Shown here piece after piece: positions 50,636-59,112 of a DNA stretch of 64,000 nt. The stretch's first letter is position 1. Each line of letters begins with the position of its first letter. The stretch comes from an uncultured Eubacteriales bacterium (lineage in GTDB: Bacteria > Bacillota > Clostridia > Oscillospirales > CAG-272): assembly GCA_934393265.1 (NCBI GenBank), contig CAKRQL010000024.1:1-64000 (forward strand), given 5' to 3'. The notes beneath the pieces were generated by a model. The model saw nothing but the letters and a program-made list of their open reading frames with translations. It did not search any database and had not been told where the DNA came from. The position numbers and the translations under genes were made by a program.

Positions 50636-53026
50636 ATGCGTATAGCCGACGACGGGAAAATATCCGTCGGCACAGCCGAGCTTATATCGCTCGCACACAG
50701 GAAAATCGCCCGTATTCCCGACTCCGTAAAGCCCGAAAACGGGCGTGCAGACGCAGAGGAGACGGCGCGCGTATTCGGCGACGGGGTGAGCGTCCGCGGG
50801 CTTTGCGGAACATTCACATTATCCGGTGACGAATGTGTCATAAACGCGACAGCCGCCGTATGCGACGGCGGAATTTTTCTCCTGTGCCGCCTGCCGGACG
50901 GCAAACGCCGCCCCGCAAAGAATGTTGAGGCGGATATGAGAGCCGAGGGCTTTATCCTCGGCTACCTTCTTGCATATACGGACGGGCTCGCAGAGGTGCA
51001 TATCACCGTACGGTACGTTGCGGGAGACGGCACCGTGTCCGACGCCGGGGAGACCGTCGACAGGAAAAAGCTCACCGCCTTTTTTGAAAAATGCCGTGCG
51101 ACAGCCGAAATATACGGCGCGCCGGAGCTCGAGCGGATAAAGACCCGGCTCCCCTCCCTCGCCGCCGTGCACTTTCCCTACCCCACGGTGCGCGAGGGTC
51201 AGCGCGAGTTCATGCAGACCGCCTATCGCAGTATATGCCGCGGCGTGACGCTCTGCGCATGTGCCCCGACGGGAACCGGAAAAACCGTCTCGGTTCTCTA
51301 CCCCGCGCTCCGCGCGCTCGGTAACGGGGTCGTCACAAGGGTGTTCTATCTGACCCCGAAAACGACGACGGCGGAGGCGGCGCGCGACTGTCTTTTGCTC
51401 TTTTCCTCACGCGGGACAAGCCCCCGCTCCGTGATACTCACAGCGAAAGAGCGGCTCTGCCACGAGGGGAACCTCTGCCGCACCGACCGCGACGCCTGTC
51501 CGAGGGGCGACATGACGGCACTGCCCGACGCACTTCTCGAGCTCTTCGGAATGAACCTGCCTGTTGTGGGTGCCGGGGAAACAGAAGCGATAGCCGAAAA
51601 ATACAGGCTCTGCCCGCACGAGCTCTCGCTCGCATACTCGGAGCTCTGCGACATTGTAATATGCGACATAAACTATCTTTTCTCACCCGATGTTTATATC
51701 CGGCGGTATTTCACATGCGGCGGGGATTATCTTTTCCTTGTCGATGAGGCGCACAACCTGCCGGAGCGGGCGCGGGAGATGTATTCTGCGGAGTTGTCGC
51801 AAAGAGACATTGAAGTCCTCCCCGACTGCCTCTCGGAAAACGCGACGGCAAGGACGCTTGCGCACGCTCTCGGAAAGCTCTTCTCCGGCGTCGTCGAAAA
51901 ATATACGAAAAGCGAGGTGCGCACCGACGCCGACGGGCATAAATATGCCGCAATTCATACACGGGATATACCCTCCGACCTCTACGGCTTCACAGACGGG
52001 CTCATAGGTATATGCGACGCGGCTCTGACGGCGCTCCGTCGCGGGGGGGCTGCCGATGCGAAGACGAAGCTACGCGACTACGTAAAGCGTCTGCGCGACT
52101 TCTCTGATGTCGCGAATGAGTACGACGAAAAATACGAGTGCTTTATTTTTCTTGACCCCGACGGCGAAAAACGGGTAAAACTCTTCTGCGTCGACCCGTC
52201 CGGGCGGATAAGCGCACAGGTGGCAAAGGGCAGGTGTGCCCTCTTCTTCTCCGCGACGCTCACCCCTGCGGACTACTACCGCGCGACGCTCGGCGCGGGG
52301 AGGGAGACCGGCACGCTCGAGGTCTCGTCCCCCTTTGACCGCTCACAGGTCTCCGTCTCCGTAATGGACAGGATAAGTACAAGGCAGTCCGAGAGAGCCG
52401 ACACCCTCGGCGAGGTCTGCCGCGTCATAGCCGCAACCGCCTCCGCAAGGCGCGGAAGCTACATGATATTCTCGCCGTCATACGCCTACTGCGAGGCTCT
52501 CGCCGCGGCGTTCTCGAAAAGATACCCGCGCGTCCGCGTTCTGGTACAGCGGCGCGGAATGTCCCGCGCGGAGCAGGACGCGCTGCTTAAAGAGCTCTCG
52601 GACCGTGGCGACCGCGGATACGTCATGGCATTCTGCGTCATGGGAGGGATATACTCCGAGGGAATAGACCTTGCGGGGGACGCGCTCATCGGCGCGGTTA
52701 TAGTCGGTGTCGGGATGCCGTCCCCGTCCTTTGAGCGGGAGGCGATAGCCGCCTACTACGACGAAAAGTCTGACGCCGGAAAGGCGTACGCCTACATTTA
52801 TCCCGGAATGAATAAGGTACTGCAGGCGGCGGGGCGGGTCATCCGCCGGGAGGACGACCGCGGGGTCATAGTCCTTATAGACGACCGCTTTGCCGACCCC
52901 GTGTACAGAAAAAGCATACCGACACTCTGGCGCTCGCTGAAATTTATCCCCGATGCAAAGGCGCTCAACGAAAGGCTCAGGCAGTTCTGGGCGGAGGGGG
53001 ATGCGGCACCCGGCGACAGGAGGTAA
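50636..53026 (+). CDS. XPD/DinG-like superfamily 2 DNA helicase
   Basis: 796 residues. Walker A is CAPTGTGKTVSVLYP, the Fe-S cluster cysteines are in LCHEGNLCRTDRDACP with a further LCPHELS, the DEAH box is LVDEAHNLPERA, and the late motifs are LFFSATLTP, GRVIRREDDRG. This is the Rad3/XPD group (DinG in bacteria), 5'-to-3' helicases for repair of unusual structures. The first 160 residues fill the place where clostridial relatives carry a Cas4-like nuclease domain, but I see no D...ExK set, so it looks degenerate. AAGGAGG 8 bases upstream fixes the start. Confidence 0.88.
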   Translation: MRIADDGKISVGTAELISLAHRKIARIPDSVKPENGRADAEETARVFGDGVSVRGLCGTFTLSGDECVINATAAVCDGGIFLLCRLPDGKRRPAKNVEADMRAEGFILGYLLAYTDGLAEVHITVRYVAGDGTVSDAGETVDRKKLTAFFEKCRATAEIYGAPELERIKTRLPSLAAVHFPYPTVREGQREFMQTAYRSICRGVTLCACAPTGTGKTVSVLYPALRALGNGVVTRVFYLTPKTTTAEAARDCLLLFSSRGTSPRSVILTAKERLCHEGNLCRTDRDACPRGDMTALPDALLELFGMNLPVVGAGETEAIAEKYRLCPHELSLAYSELCDIVICDINYLFSPDVYIRRYFTCGGDYLFLVDEAHNLPERAREMYSAELSQRDIEVLPDCLSENATARTLAHALGKLFSGVVEKYTKSEVRTDADGHKYAAIHTRDIPSDLYGFTDGLIGICDAALTALRRGGAADAKTKLRDYVKRLRDFSDVANEYDEKYECFIFLDPDGEKRVKLFCVDPSGRISAQVAKGRCALFFSATLTPADYYRATLGAGRETGTLEVSSPFDRSQVSVSVMDRISTRQSERADTLGEVCRVIAATASARRGSYMIFSPSYAYCEALAAAFSKRYPRVRVLVQRRGMSRAEQDALLKELSDRGDRGYVMAFCVMGGIYSEGIDLAGDALIGAVIVGVGMPSPSFEREAIAAYYDEKSDAGKAYAYIYPGMNKVLQAAGRVIRREDDRGVIVLIDDRFADPVYRKSIPTLWRSLKFIPDAKALNERLRQFWAEGDAAPGDRR

Positions 53027-53031
53027 ACAAA

Positions 53032-54930
53032 ATGGAAAACTGGAAAAAGAAAGCCATCGAGCTCGTCTGCTCTCTCGGGCTCCGTGAGCAGGCAGACCCG
53101 AAGGTAATAAATTACTACCCGCAAAAAACCTCTGTCTCATCCGACGAAGAGAAGTTCTTCCGCCGCGGAATACCCGAGAGACAGGGGGTCTCGAGCCTCA
53201 CGTTTCTCGACATGCTCGCCGACCTTGAGGCAGAGCCGCGGGCAAACATACACTCACTTCTCGTCGTAAAGGACGGAATGGTTATCCTCGAGGCGACAGC
53301 CCCGGGGTATGACATAAACACCTACCATCTCTCATATTCGATGTCAAAAACGGTCACCGGATTAGGCATCGGCTGCCTCGTTGACGACGGAAAGCTTGAC
53401 CCCGACACTCACCTGCGCGCTATATTCCCCGAATACACGCTGACCGACAGACGCACAGGCGAAATAACCGTACGTGAGCTCCTCACTATGAGAACGGGCA
53501 TACCGTTTGCCGAGGCGGGCTCCGTAACCTCGGAAAAGTGGACGGAGGACTACCTCGCCTCAAAGCCGGACTTCACCCCCGGAACGGCGTTTGCCTACAA
53601 CTCCATGAACTCCTACATTCTCGCGCGCATCATTGAGCGTATCTCGGGTATGCCGGCGGACGAATTTATAGACAGGCGGCTCTTCTCACCGCTCGGAATA
53701 AAAAACTACCTTTGGGAAAAATCCCCGGAGGGGACGATAAAGGGCGGCTGGGGACTCTATCTCTCCGCAGAGAGCTGGGCAAAGATCGGCTGGATGATGC
53801 TCTCGGAGGGCGAATTTTTCGGAAAGCGCATACTCTCCCCCGAATGGGTAAAGGAGAGCACCGAGGCACACTCGATGACACCGGTCGGCACCGGAGACTT
53901 CAACTACGGCTATCATCTCTGGGTGTCGCGCACCGGCTCCGACTTTCTCTTTAACGGTATGCTCGGGCAGAACGTCTGGGTGAGCCCCAAGGACAGAATG
54001 GTCGCGGTCATACTCTCCGGAAACAACGAGCTCTTCTCCGACAGCCCCGCGCTGAACATCCTGCGCTATAATCTCACAAGGACGCCTGACCGCCCGGCGA
54101 CAAAGCGCGAATATGAGAAGTACAAAGCCGCGCGGGAGTCGTTCTTCGTCTCCCGTATGCCGGCAAGGCTCCTGCCGGAGCGGCGGGGGCTGCGCGTAAT
54201 CCTTCGGCTCATGAAAGCGCGCCCTTTCCCCGAGAGCTTCACACCGCTACTCGGTGAGTACCGCTTTGTCGAGAACGACATATCCCTGACCCCGGTTATG
54301 TCCGCGATAATGCAGAATAATTACAAGCGCAACCTGTCGTCGCTGAAATTCGTCCGCGAGGGTGAGCGGCTGATTATGACAGCCGTCCTCGGCGACACGC
54401 CGTACACCCTTGATACAGGGCTCTACGATTTCTCCGACGGGGTGATAGACGTAAACGGCGAAAAGTACAGAATACGCATTGCGGCGAGCGGAGAGCCTGA
54501 CAGAATGGGCGGGAGCGTGTATCGTTTTACCCTACTCTTCCCCGAGCTCCCGAACGTAGTCTACTGGACGATGTCGCTCTCTGCCGACGGGGTCATGCAC
54601 CTCTCGGTGCGCGAATGTCCCGACCAGAAGATAGCCGGAACCTTCTTCGGAAATCTCCCGGCGACAAACCCGAAGGCGGCGGCGCTCCTCGGCTTTCTCG
54701 AGCGGCGGATAGCACCCGGATACCTGAAAGCCAAGCTCAACGGAGTGTTTGAAAAGGACGTCGTATGCGTCCGCACGGACTGCCGCCGCGGGGCGGAGGT
54801 GCTCGCGGAGGAGGACGAACGCTGCGCAAAGCGGAGGGCGGACGCCACAAGGCTCCTGCCCCTCATATCCATATTCACAAAGACCGACGAGCGCGGGGGC
54901 GGAATAATCGGCAGGCTCTTCGGAAGATGA
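53032..54930 (+). CDS. Serine beta-lactamase-like hydrolase
   Basis: 632 residues without a signal peptide. The class C/AmpH-type core has the catalytic SxxK as SMSKTVTG (about residue 104), YNSMNSYILARIIERISG (YxN-like) and FNGMLGQNVWV in the HxG position. The last 230 residues are an extra beta-rich domain. Enzymes of this group act on esters, amides or peptidoglycan-related peptides rather than being resistance determinants. Cytoplasmic location is odd for peptidoglycan substrates. It starts 5 bases after the helicase with AGGAGG. Confidence 0.85.
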   Translation: MENWKKKAIELVCSLGLREQADPKVINYYPQKTSVSSDEEKFFRRGIPERQGVSSLTFLDMLADLEAEPRANIHSLLVVKDGMVILEATAPGYDINTYHLSYSMSKTVTGLGIGCLVDDGKLDPDTHLRAIFPEYTLTDRRTGEITVRELLTMRTGIPFAEAGSVTSEKWTEDYLASKPDFTPGTAFAYNSMNSYILARIIERISGMPADEFIDRRLFSPLGIKNYLWEKSPEGTIKGGWGLYLSAESWAKIGWMMLSEGEFFGKRILSPEWVKESTEAHSMTPVGTGDFNYGYHLWVSRTGSDFLFNGMLGQNVWVSPKDRMVAVILSGNNELFSDSPALNILRYNLTRTPDRPATKREYEKYKAARESFFVSRMPARLLPERRGLRVILRLMKARPFPESFTPLLGEYRFVENDISLTPVMSAIMQNNYKRNLSSLKFVREGERLIMTAVLGDTPYTLDTGLYDFSDGVIDVNGEKYRIRIAASGEPDRMGGSVYRFTLLFPELPNVVYWTMSLSADGVMHLSVRECPDQKIAGTFFGNLPATNPKAAALLGFLERRIAPGYLKAKLNGVFEKDVVCVRTDCRRGAEVLAEEDERCAKRRADATRLLPLISIFTKTDERGGGIIGRLFGR

Positions 54931-54955
54931 TATACCCCGAAAGGACAAAAAAAAC

Positions 54956-55711
54956 ATGCAGGATCAGTTTTCAAGAACCCGGTTGCTGCTCGGGAGTGAT
55001 GCCGTCGACAGGCTTCTTCACTGCCGGGTCGCGGTATTCGGGCTCGGCGGGGTCGGTGGCGCCGCCGTCGAGGCTCTCGCGCGGGCGGGGGTCGGCGCGC
55101 TCGACCTTATTGATAACGACACCGTTGCGCTCTCGAACCTCAACCGTCAGACGGTAGCAACCCACGAAACCCTCGGTCGCTATAAGACCGACGCCGCAAT
55201 GGAAAGAGTTCTCTCAATAAACCCCAACTGCAAGGTTACCGTACACAGAACATTCTATATGCCGGAGAACGCCGAAAATTTCGATTTCCGGGACTACGAC
55301 TACATAATAGACGCCATTGACACCGTGTCGGCAAAGCTCTCATTGATCGAGCAGGCGGATGCCGCCGGGGTGCCGATAATCTCGGCGATGGGCGCGGGAA
55401 ACAAGACGGACCCCACGGCGTTCCGCGTCGCGGACATATATAAAACCTCGGTCTGCCCGCTCGCCCGCGTTATACGGACGGAGTGCAGAAAACGCGGGAT
55501 AAAGCGTCTGCGCGTCGTCTACTCCGAGGAAAAGCCGCTCTCTCCCCGCTCTCCCGAATGTGCGGAGAGCAAGGGCACGGCGGGGCGCCCCTCCCCGGGC
55601 TCTGCCCCCTTTGTTCCGCCCGTTGTCGGCATGATTGCCGCCGGGGAGGTCATTCTCTCGCTAATAAAAACAGGAGAAAAATCAGATGGAAATAACCCCG
55701 GAAGAGCTTGA
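54956..55711 (+). CDS. tcdA: tRNA threonylcarbamoyladenosine dehydratase (TcdA)
   Basis: 251 residues, E1/ThiF fold. The nucleotide site is VAVFGLGGVGGAAVEALARAG, then DLIDNDTVALSNLNRQ and YIIDAIDTVSAK; the family signature SAMGAGNKTDPTAF follows. TcdA dehydrates t6A37 of tRNA to the cyclic form using ATP. The C-terminal region (GTAGRPSPGSAPFVPPVVGMIAAGEVI) is conserved. It overlaps the following tRNA sulfurtransferase gene by 26 bases, a pairing that makes sense for tRNA modification. Confidence 0.92.
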   Translation: MQDQFSRTRLLLGSDAVDRLLHCRVAVFGLGGVGGAAVEALARAGVGALDLIDNDTVALSNLNRQTVATHETLGRYKTDAAMERVLSINPNCKVTVHRTFYMPENAENFDFRDYDYIIDAIDTVSAKLSLIEQADAAGVPIISAMGAGNKTDPTAFRVADIYKTSVCPLARVIRTECRKRGIKRLRVVYSEEKPLSPRSPECAESKGTAGRPSPGSAPFVPPVVGMIAAGEVILSLIKTGEKSDGNNPGRA

Positions 55712-56828
55712 AGGTCTCGAAAAAAGCGTACACGCCCCCATACTTCTCGTCGATATGCGCACAGAGGAGGAGCGGGCGTACGGCACTATCCCCGGCTCCG
55801 TACAGATGAGCGGCGAGGCACTGCTCGCATCCCCTCCGGAGGACAAGGATACGAAAATCGTCGTATTCTGCGCCCGCGGGGTGTTGAGCCTCGATGTCGC
55901 AGACGCGCTCTCTGGCATGGGGTATGACGCCGCGAGTCTCTCGGGCGGGTATGCCGCATGGCTCCGGGGTAAAATAGAGCGCGAGCACGCGGCGGAGGTG
56001 ACCGGGCGGGTCGAGGGTAACCTGCGAAAGAGGTACAAAACCGACCTTCTCTCAAAATTCTTAAAAGCTATAAAAACCTATGACCTCATACAAAGCGGCG
56101 ACAGAATAGCCGTCTGTATCTCCGGGGGCAAGGACTCCATGCTCATGGCAAAGCTCTTTCAGGAGGTGCACAGGCATGGAAAATACAATTTTGGGGTCGA
56201 GTATGTCGTAATGGACCCCGGGTATAACGAGACAAACCGCGCGATAATCGAGCAGAACGCAAAGAATCTCGGAATCCCGATAAGAATATTTGAAACAAAC
56301 ATATTCGACTCGGTCTACAACGTCGAAAAGTCACCCTGCTATCTCTGCGCGCGTATGCGCCGCGGGCATCTTTACAGCTACGCAAAAAGCCTCGGCTGTA
56401 ATAAAATCGCCCTTGGTCACCATTACGACGACGTGATAGAGACCATACTCATGGGTATGCTCTACGGCTCGCAGATACAGTCTATGATGCCGAAGCTCCA
56501 CAGCACGAGCTACCCGGGGATGGAGCTCATCCGCCCGATGTACTTTATCCGCGAGGACGATATAAAGCGCTGGCGCGACGGCGAGGGGCTCGGCTTCATA
56601 CAATGCGCATGCAAATTCACCGACACCTGCACTACCTGTAACAACGGGCAGAACAAGTCGAAACGGCAGGAGATAAAAGAGCTCATCCGCGAGCTCAAAA
56701 AGAAAAATCCCGCGGTCGAGAGCTGTATATTCAACAGCATGGAGAACGTCTGCCTCGACACCGTGATAGCCTATAAAAGAAAAGGCGTCACCCACTCATT
56801 TCTCGACACCTATAACGACGAAAAATGA
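55686..56828 (+). CDS. Rhodanese - TtcA-like tRNA sulfurtransferase fusion
   Basis: 380 residues in two parts. Residues 1-100 are a rhodanese domain with the active-site loop VVFCARGVLS (catalytic Cys). Residues 115-380 are a TtcA-type PP-loop ATPase: CISGGKDSMLMAK, a CYLCARMRR Cys pair, GHHYDDVIETILM, and a Cys group CACKFTDTCTTC. The rhodanese part probably hands persulfide sulfur to the PP-loop part, which thiolates tRNA. The site (C32 or another base) cannot be read. AGGAG precedes the ATG inside tcdA. Confidence 0.88.
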   Translation: MEITPEELEGLEKSVHAPILLVDMRTEEERAYGTIPGSVQMSGEALLASPPEDKDTKIVVFCARGVLSLDVADALSGMGYDAASLSGGYAAWLRGKIEREHAAEVTGRVEGNLRKRYKTDLLSKFLKAIKTYDLIQSGDRIAVCISGGKDSMLMAKLFQEVHRHGKYNFGVEYVVMDPGYNETNRAIIEQNAKNLGIPIRIFETNIFDSVYNVEKSPCYLCARMRRGHLYSYAKSLGCNKIALGHHYDDVIETILMGMLYGSQIQSMMPKLHSTSYPGMELIRPMYFIREDDIKRWRDGEGLGFIQCACKFTDTCTTCNNGQNKSKRQEIKELIRELKKKNPAVESCIFNSMENVCLDTVIAYKRKGVTHSFLDTYNDEK

Positions 56829-56893
56829 GAATAATCCATTAAGGCTTGTGCGGGCAAATCACGCTTTGTAAGAAAAAGCCCGCACCCGTGTAT

Positions 56894-56990
56894 AAAAAAA
56901 GCTGTCAGACAGCCACACCGCAGGCGGGGAGGCAGAGGAAGTTTTTCCCCGCCCCGCAGCTGCGGCAAAGCAGCATGTGACAGCTTTTTT
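56894..56990. terminator. Bidirectional terminator between convergent operons
   Basis: AAAAAAAGCTGTCA (56894-56907) pairs with TGACAGCTTTTTT (56978-56990), enclosing a second GC-rich hairpin (about 56930-56960). U-runs exist in both directions. The upstream part of the gap 56829-56893 has another 8-bp stem without a T-run. Confidence 0.8.
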
Positions 56991-56994
56991 ATTT

Positions 56995-58944
56995 TTATTT
57001 TCCGGATGCAGTGCCGACGGGTGTCTCATACTCGTCCGTCATGGCCCGGAGAGAGCCGGATATTCTGTCAAGGCAGTAGAGAAGCCGCGGGCTGAACGCA
57101 CCGCACTCTCCCGCCTTTATCATCCGCACAGCCTCGTCGTGCGAGATGGCGCGGCGATAGGGTCTGTCGGTACGGAGAGCGTCATAGACGTCGGCAAGAG
57201 CCGTTACCTGCGCGGACAGAGGAATATCATCCCCCGAAAGCCCGTCCGGATACCCCTTGCCGTCCCATCTCTCGTGGTGCCAGCGGCAGACCTCATAGAG
57301 CCAGCGGGAGACCGGAGCCTCATATTTTTCTCTCATAGCACGAACAAGCTCGCTGCCGATTACGGTATGCTTTTTCACCGTCTCGTATTCCTCTGCTGTC
57401 AGCGCGCCGTTTTTATGAAGAATTTCCGTAGGGATACCGGCTTTTCCGATGTCGTGCATAACCGCCACAGCGCAGATATTCGCAATATCCCGCCCCTCTA
57501 TGCCGTAAGCCGAGACCGAGTCTCCGAGCTCGTTAAAAATCATCCGCACTATCTGACCGACACGGAATGCGGCGTCATACTCCGCCCCGCTGAGCAGAGA
57601 CTCCATGCCCGATACTATTCCGACAAGGAAGCGCGCGTTTCTGTCCCTCTCGCTCATTCTGTCCGAGACCATAGCGAAGAGGTGCTTTTGCTTTGCATAT
57701 AGCTTTATGATATTCTCAACCCTCTGCCGAACGACGTTTACGTCGAACGGTCGCCTTATCAGATCGGCAGCTCCGAGCTCATACGCAAGCTTTACGGTAG
57801 AGTCCGAGTCGTCGGCGGTTATCGTCACGACAGGAACCTCGTCTATAAGGCGCGTTCTGTTCATGTATTCAAGAACGTCAAAGCCGTTGACAAGCGGCAT
57901 GTTTATATCAAGGATGACAAGCGATATTGCCGAGCCGTACTTTTTGAGCGTCGAAATGCACTCCTCCCCGCCGGAGGCGGATATTATATTGAACGACGGG
58001 CTGAGCATATCCCCGAGGAGCTCACGGTTTATCTGCGCGTCATCGGCTATCAGCACCGTCGCGCGCTCAGTCATTCGTATATCTTCTCCGGTGCCGTCTC
58101 CTTCGGTCACCACCATGTTCTTCCTGTTTTTCGCGCGGTACATCAGTGCGTCCGCCCGGCTGACAGCCTCCTCCGCCGTCTCGCCATGGCTGACAACCCC
58201 GCCGATACTCACCGTGGCGCGGATGTTCTCATGTCCCGGCACGCTCATAAGGCTAACCTCCCCGCATATACGCCGAAGCTCACGCGCGAATATATTCTCG
58301 GGTATACCCGGCATTATCAGAAGAAACTCGTCCCCGCCGTAGCGGATAAGGCTGTCGGTCTTTCTTATCCCGGAGAGGAGCGCCTTCCCAATAGCCGAGA
58401 GCACCGCGTCCCCCGTGTCGTGACCGTACACGTCGTTATAAACCTTGAAGTCGTCTATGTCTATCATGGCGACCCCGGCGGTGAGCGGGAAGCGGCGAAG
58501 CCGCTCCTCGTAATATCTTCTGTTGTAAGCCCCGGTCATTATATCCCTGTAAACCTCGTCCCTGTGATCCGCAATGCGGGATATAAGCTCCCCCCGGTCG
58601 GCAACCATGTCAATGTCTCCGTCGAGCCGGTTTATTATTTCAAGCACGGCGCCCTCGCCGTCAATCTCTATGTACTGCGCTATGACCTGATATACCCCGT
58701 CCCCGGAAAGCCCGAGCTTCGTATGTCTGCCGTGGTCGGCGTATGCACGGCAGCAGACGCAATCGGTGCACTCGCAGTGCTCACGCCAGAAGTCGCCGTC
58801 ATGTCCCTCTGCACCGTTCCTTATTTCCCCGCTGCAAAGCTGTGTAACGGTCTCGCGGTCGATTATCCGCGCATCGGTGAAAAGCCGCCGCAAATGCTCC
58901 GTATATTCAGGCAGCTCACCTGCCGTAACCGATAATATATCCAT
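56995..58944 (-). CDS. Composite GGDEF - receiver - HD-GYP signalling protein
   Basis: 649 residues. 1-125: PAS-like sensor with five Cys at 57-65 (CECTDCVCC). 130-280: GGDEF domain with an intact RYGGDEF (203-207), so diguanylate cyclase. 293-410: receiver domain (DD 301-302, phospho-Asp D346), with the usual late Lys replaced by Arg (RRPF). 430-640: HD-GYP domain with MHDIGK (497-501) and GYPDGL (564-569), a cyclic-di-GMP hydrolase fold; the first metal His of such domains is not where expected (AAFRVG). The ATG at 58944 has GGGGGAAC upstream. No histidine kinase is adjacent. Confidence 0.88.
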   Translation of the reverse strand: MDILSVTAGELPEYTEHLRRLFTDARIIDRETVTQLCSGEIRNGAEGHDGDFWREHCECTDCVCCRAYADHGRHTKLGLSGDGVYQVIAQYIEIDGEGAVLEIINRLDGDIDMVADRGELISRIADHRDEVYRDIMTGAYNRRYYEERLRRFPLTAGVAMIDIDDFKVYNDVYGHDTGDAVLSAIGKALLSGIRKTDSLIRYGGDEFLLIMPGIPENIFARELRRICGEVSLMSVPGHENIRATVSIGGVVSHGETAEEAVSRADALMYRAKNRKNMVVTEGDGTGEDIRMTERATVLIADDAQINRELLGDMLSPSFNIISASGGEECISTLKKYGSAISLVILDINMPLVNGFDVLEYMNRTRLIDEVPVVTITADDSDSTVKLAYELGAADLIRRPFDVNVVRQRVENIIKLYAKQKHLFAMVSDRMSERDRNARFLVGIVSGMESLLSGAEYDAAFRVGQIVRMIFNELGDSVSAYGIEGRDIANICAVAVMHDIGKAGIPTEILHKNGALTAEEYETVKKHTVIGSELVRAMREKYEAPVSRWLYEVCRWHHERWDGKGYPDGLSGDDIPLSAQVTALADVYDALRTDRPYRRAISHDEAVRMIKAGECGAFSPRLLYCLDRISGSLRAMTDEYETPVGTASGK

Positions 58945-59020
58945 CCCCGTTCCCCCGAAAAGATGTATTGGATGCGCCGGCAATACTCAACCCGGACGGC
59001 GCACATCCCCGTAACTACAT

Positions 59021-59049
59021 ATTATACAACATCCCCCGGCTTTCTTCAA
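59021..59049 (-). promoter_or_regulatory. Promoter overlapped by a hairpin
   Basis: On the minus strand TTGAAG (59044-59049), 17 bases, TATAAT (59021-59026) would drive the composite signalling gene. A perfect 10-bp stem CCCCCGGCTT/AAGCCGGGGG (59033-59042 with 59048-59057) spans the -35 box and spacer; it may also stop read-through from the EAL gene, although no U-run follows. Confidence 0.6.
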
Positions 59050-59112
59050 GCCGGGGGACACAAAGTTTTCAGGTAGTTTACAAACGGCGGCTCAAAAGCC
59101 GGGAAAACGGGA

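Noticed and set aside
53032..54930. Reading the beta-lactamase-like gene as an antibiotic resistance gene
   Set aside because: No signal peptide, a large extra C-terminal domain and a housekeeping-type operon; the SxxK fold also serves many esterases and peptidases.
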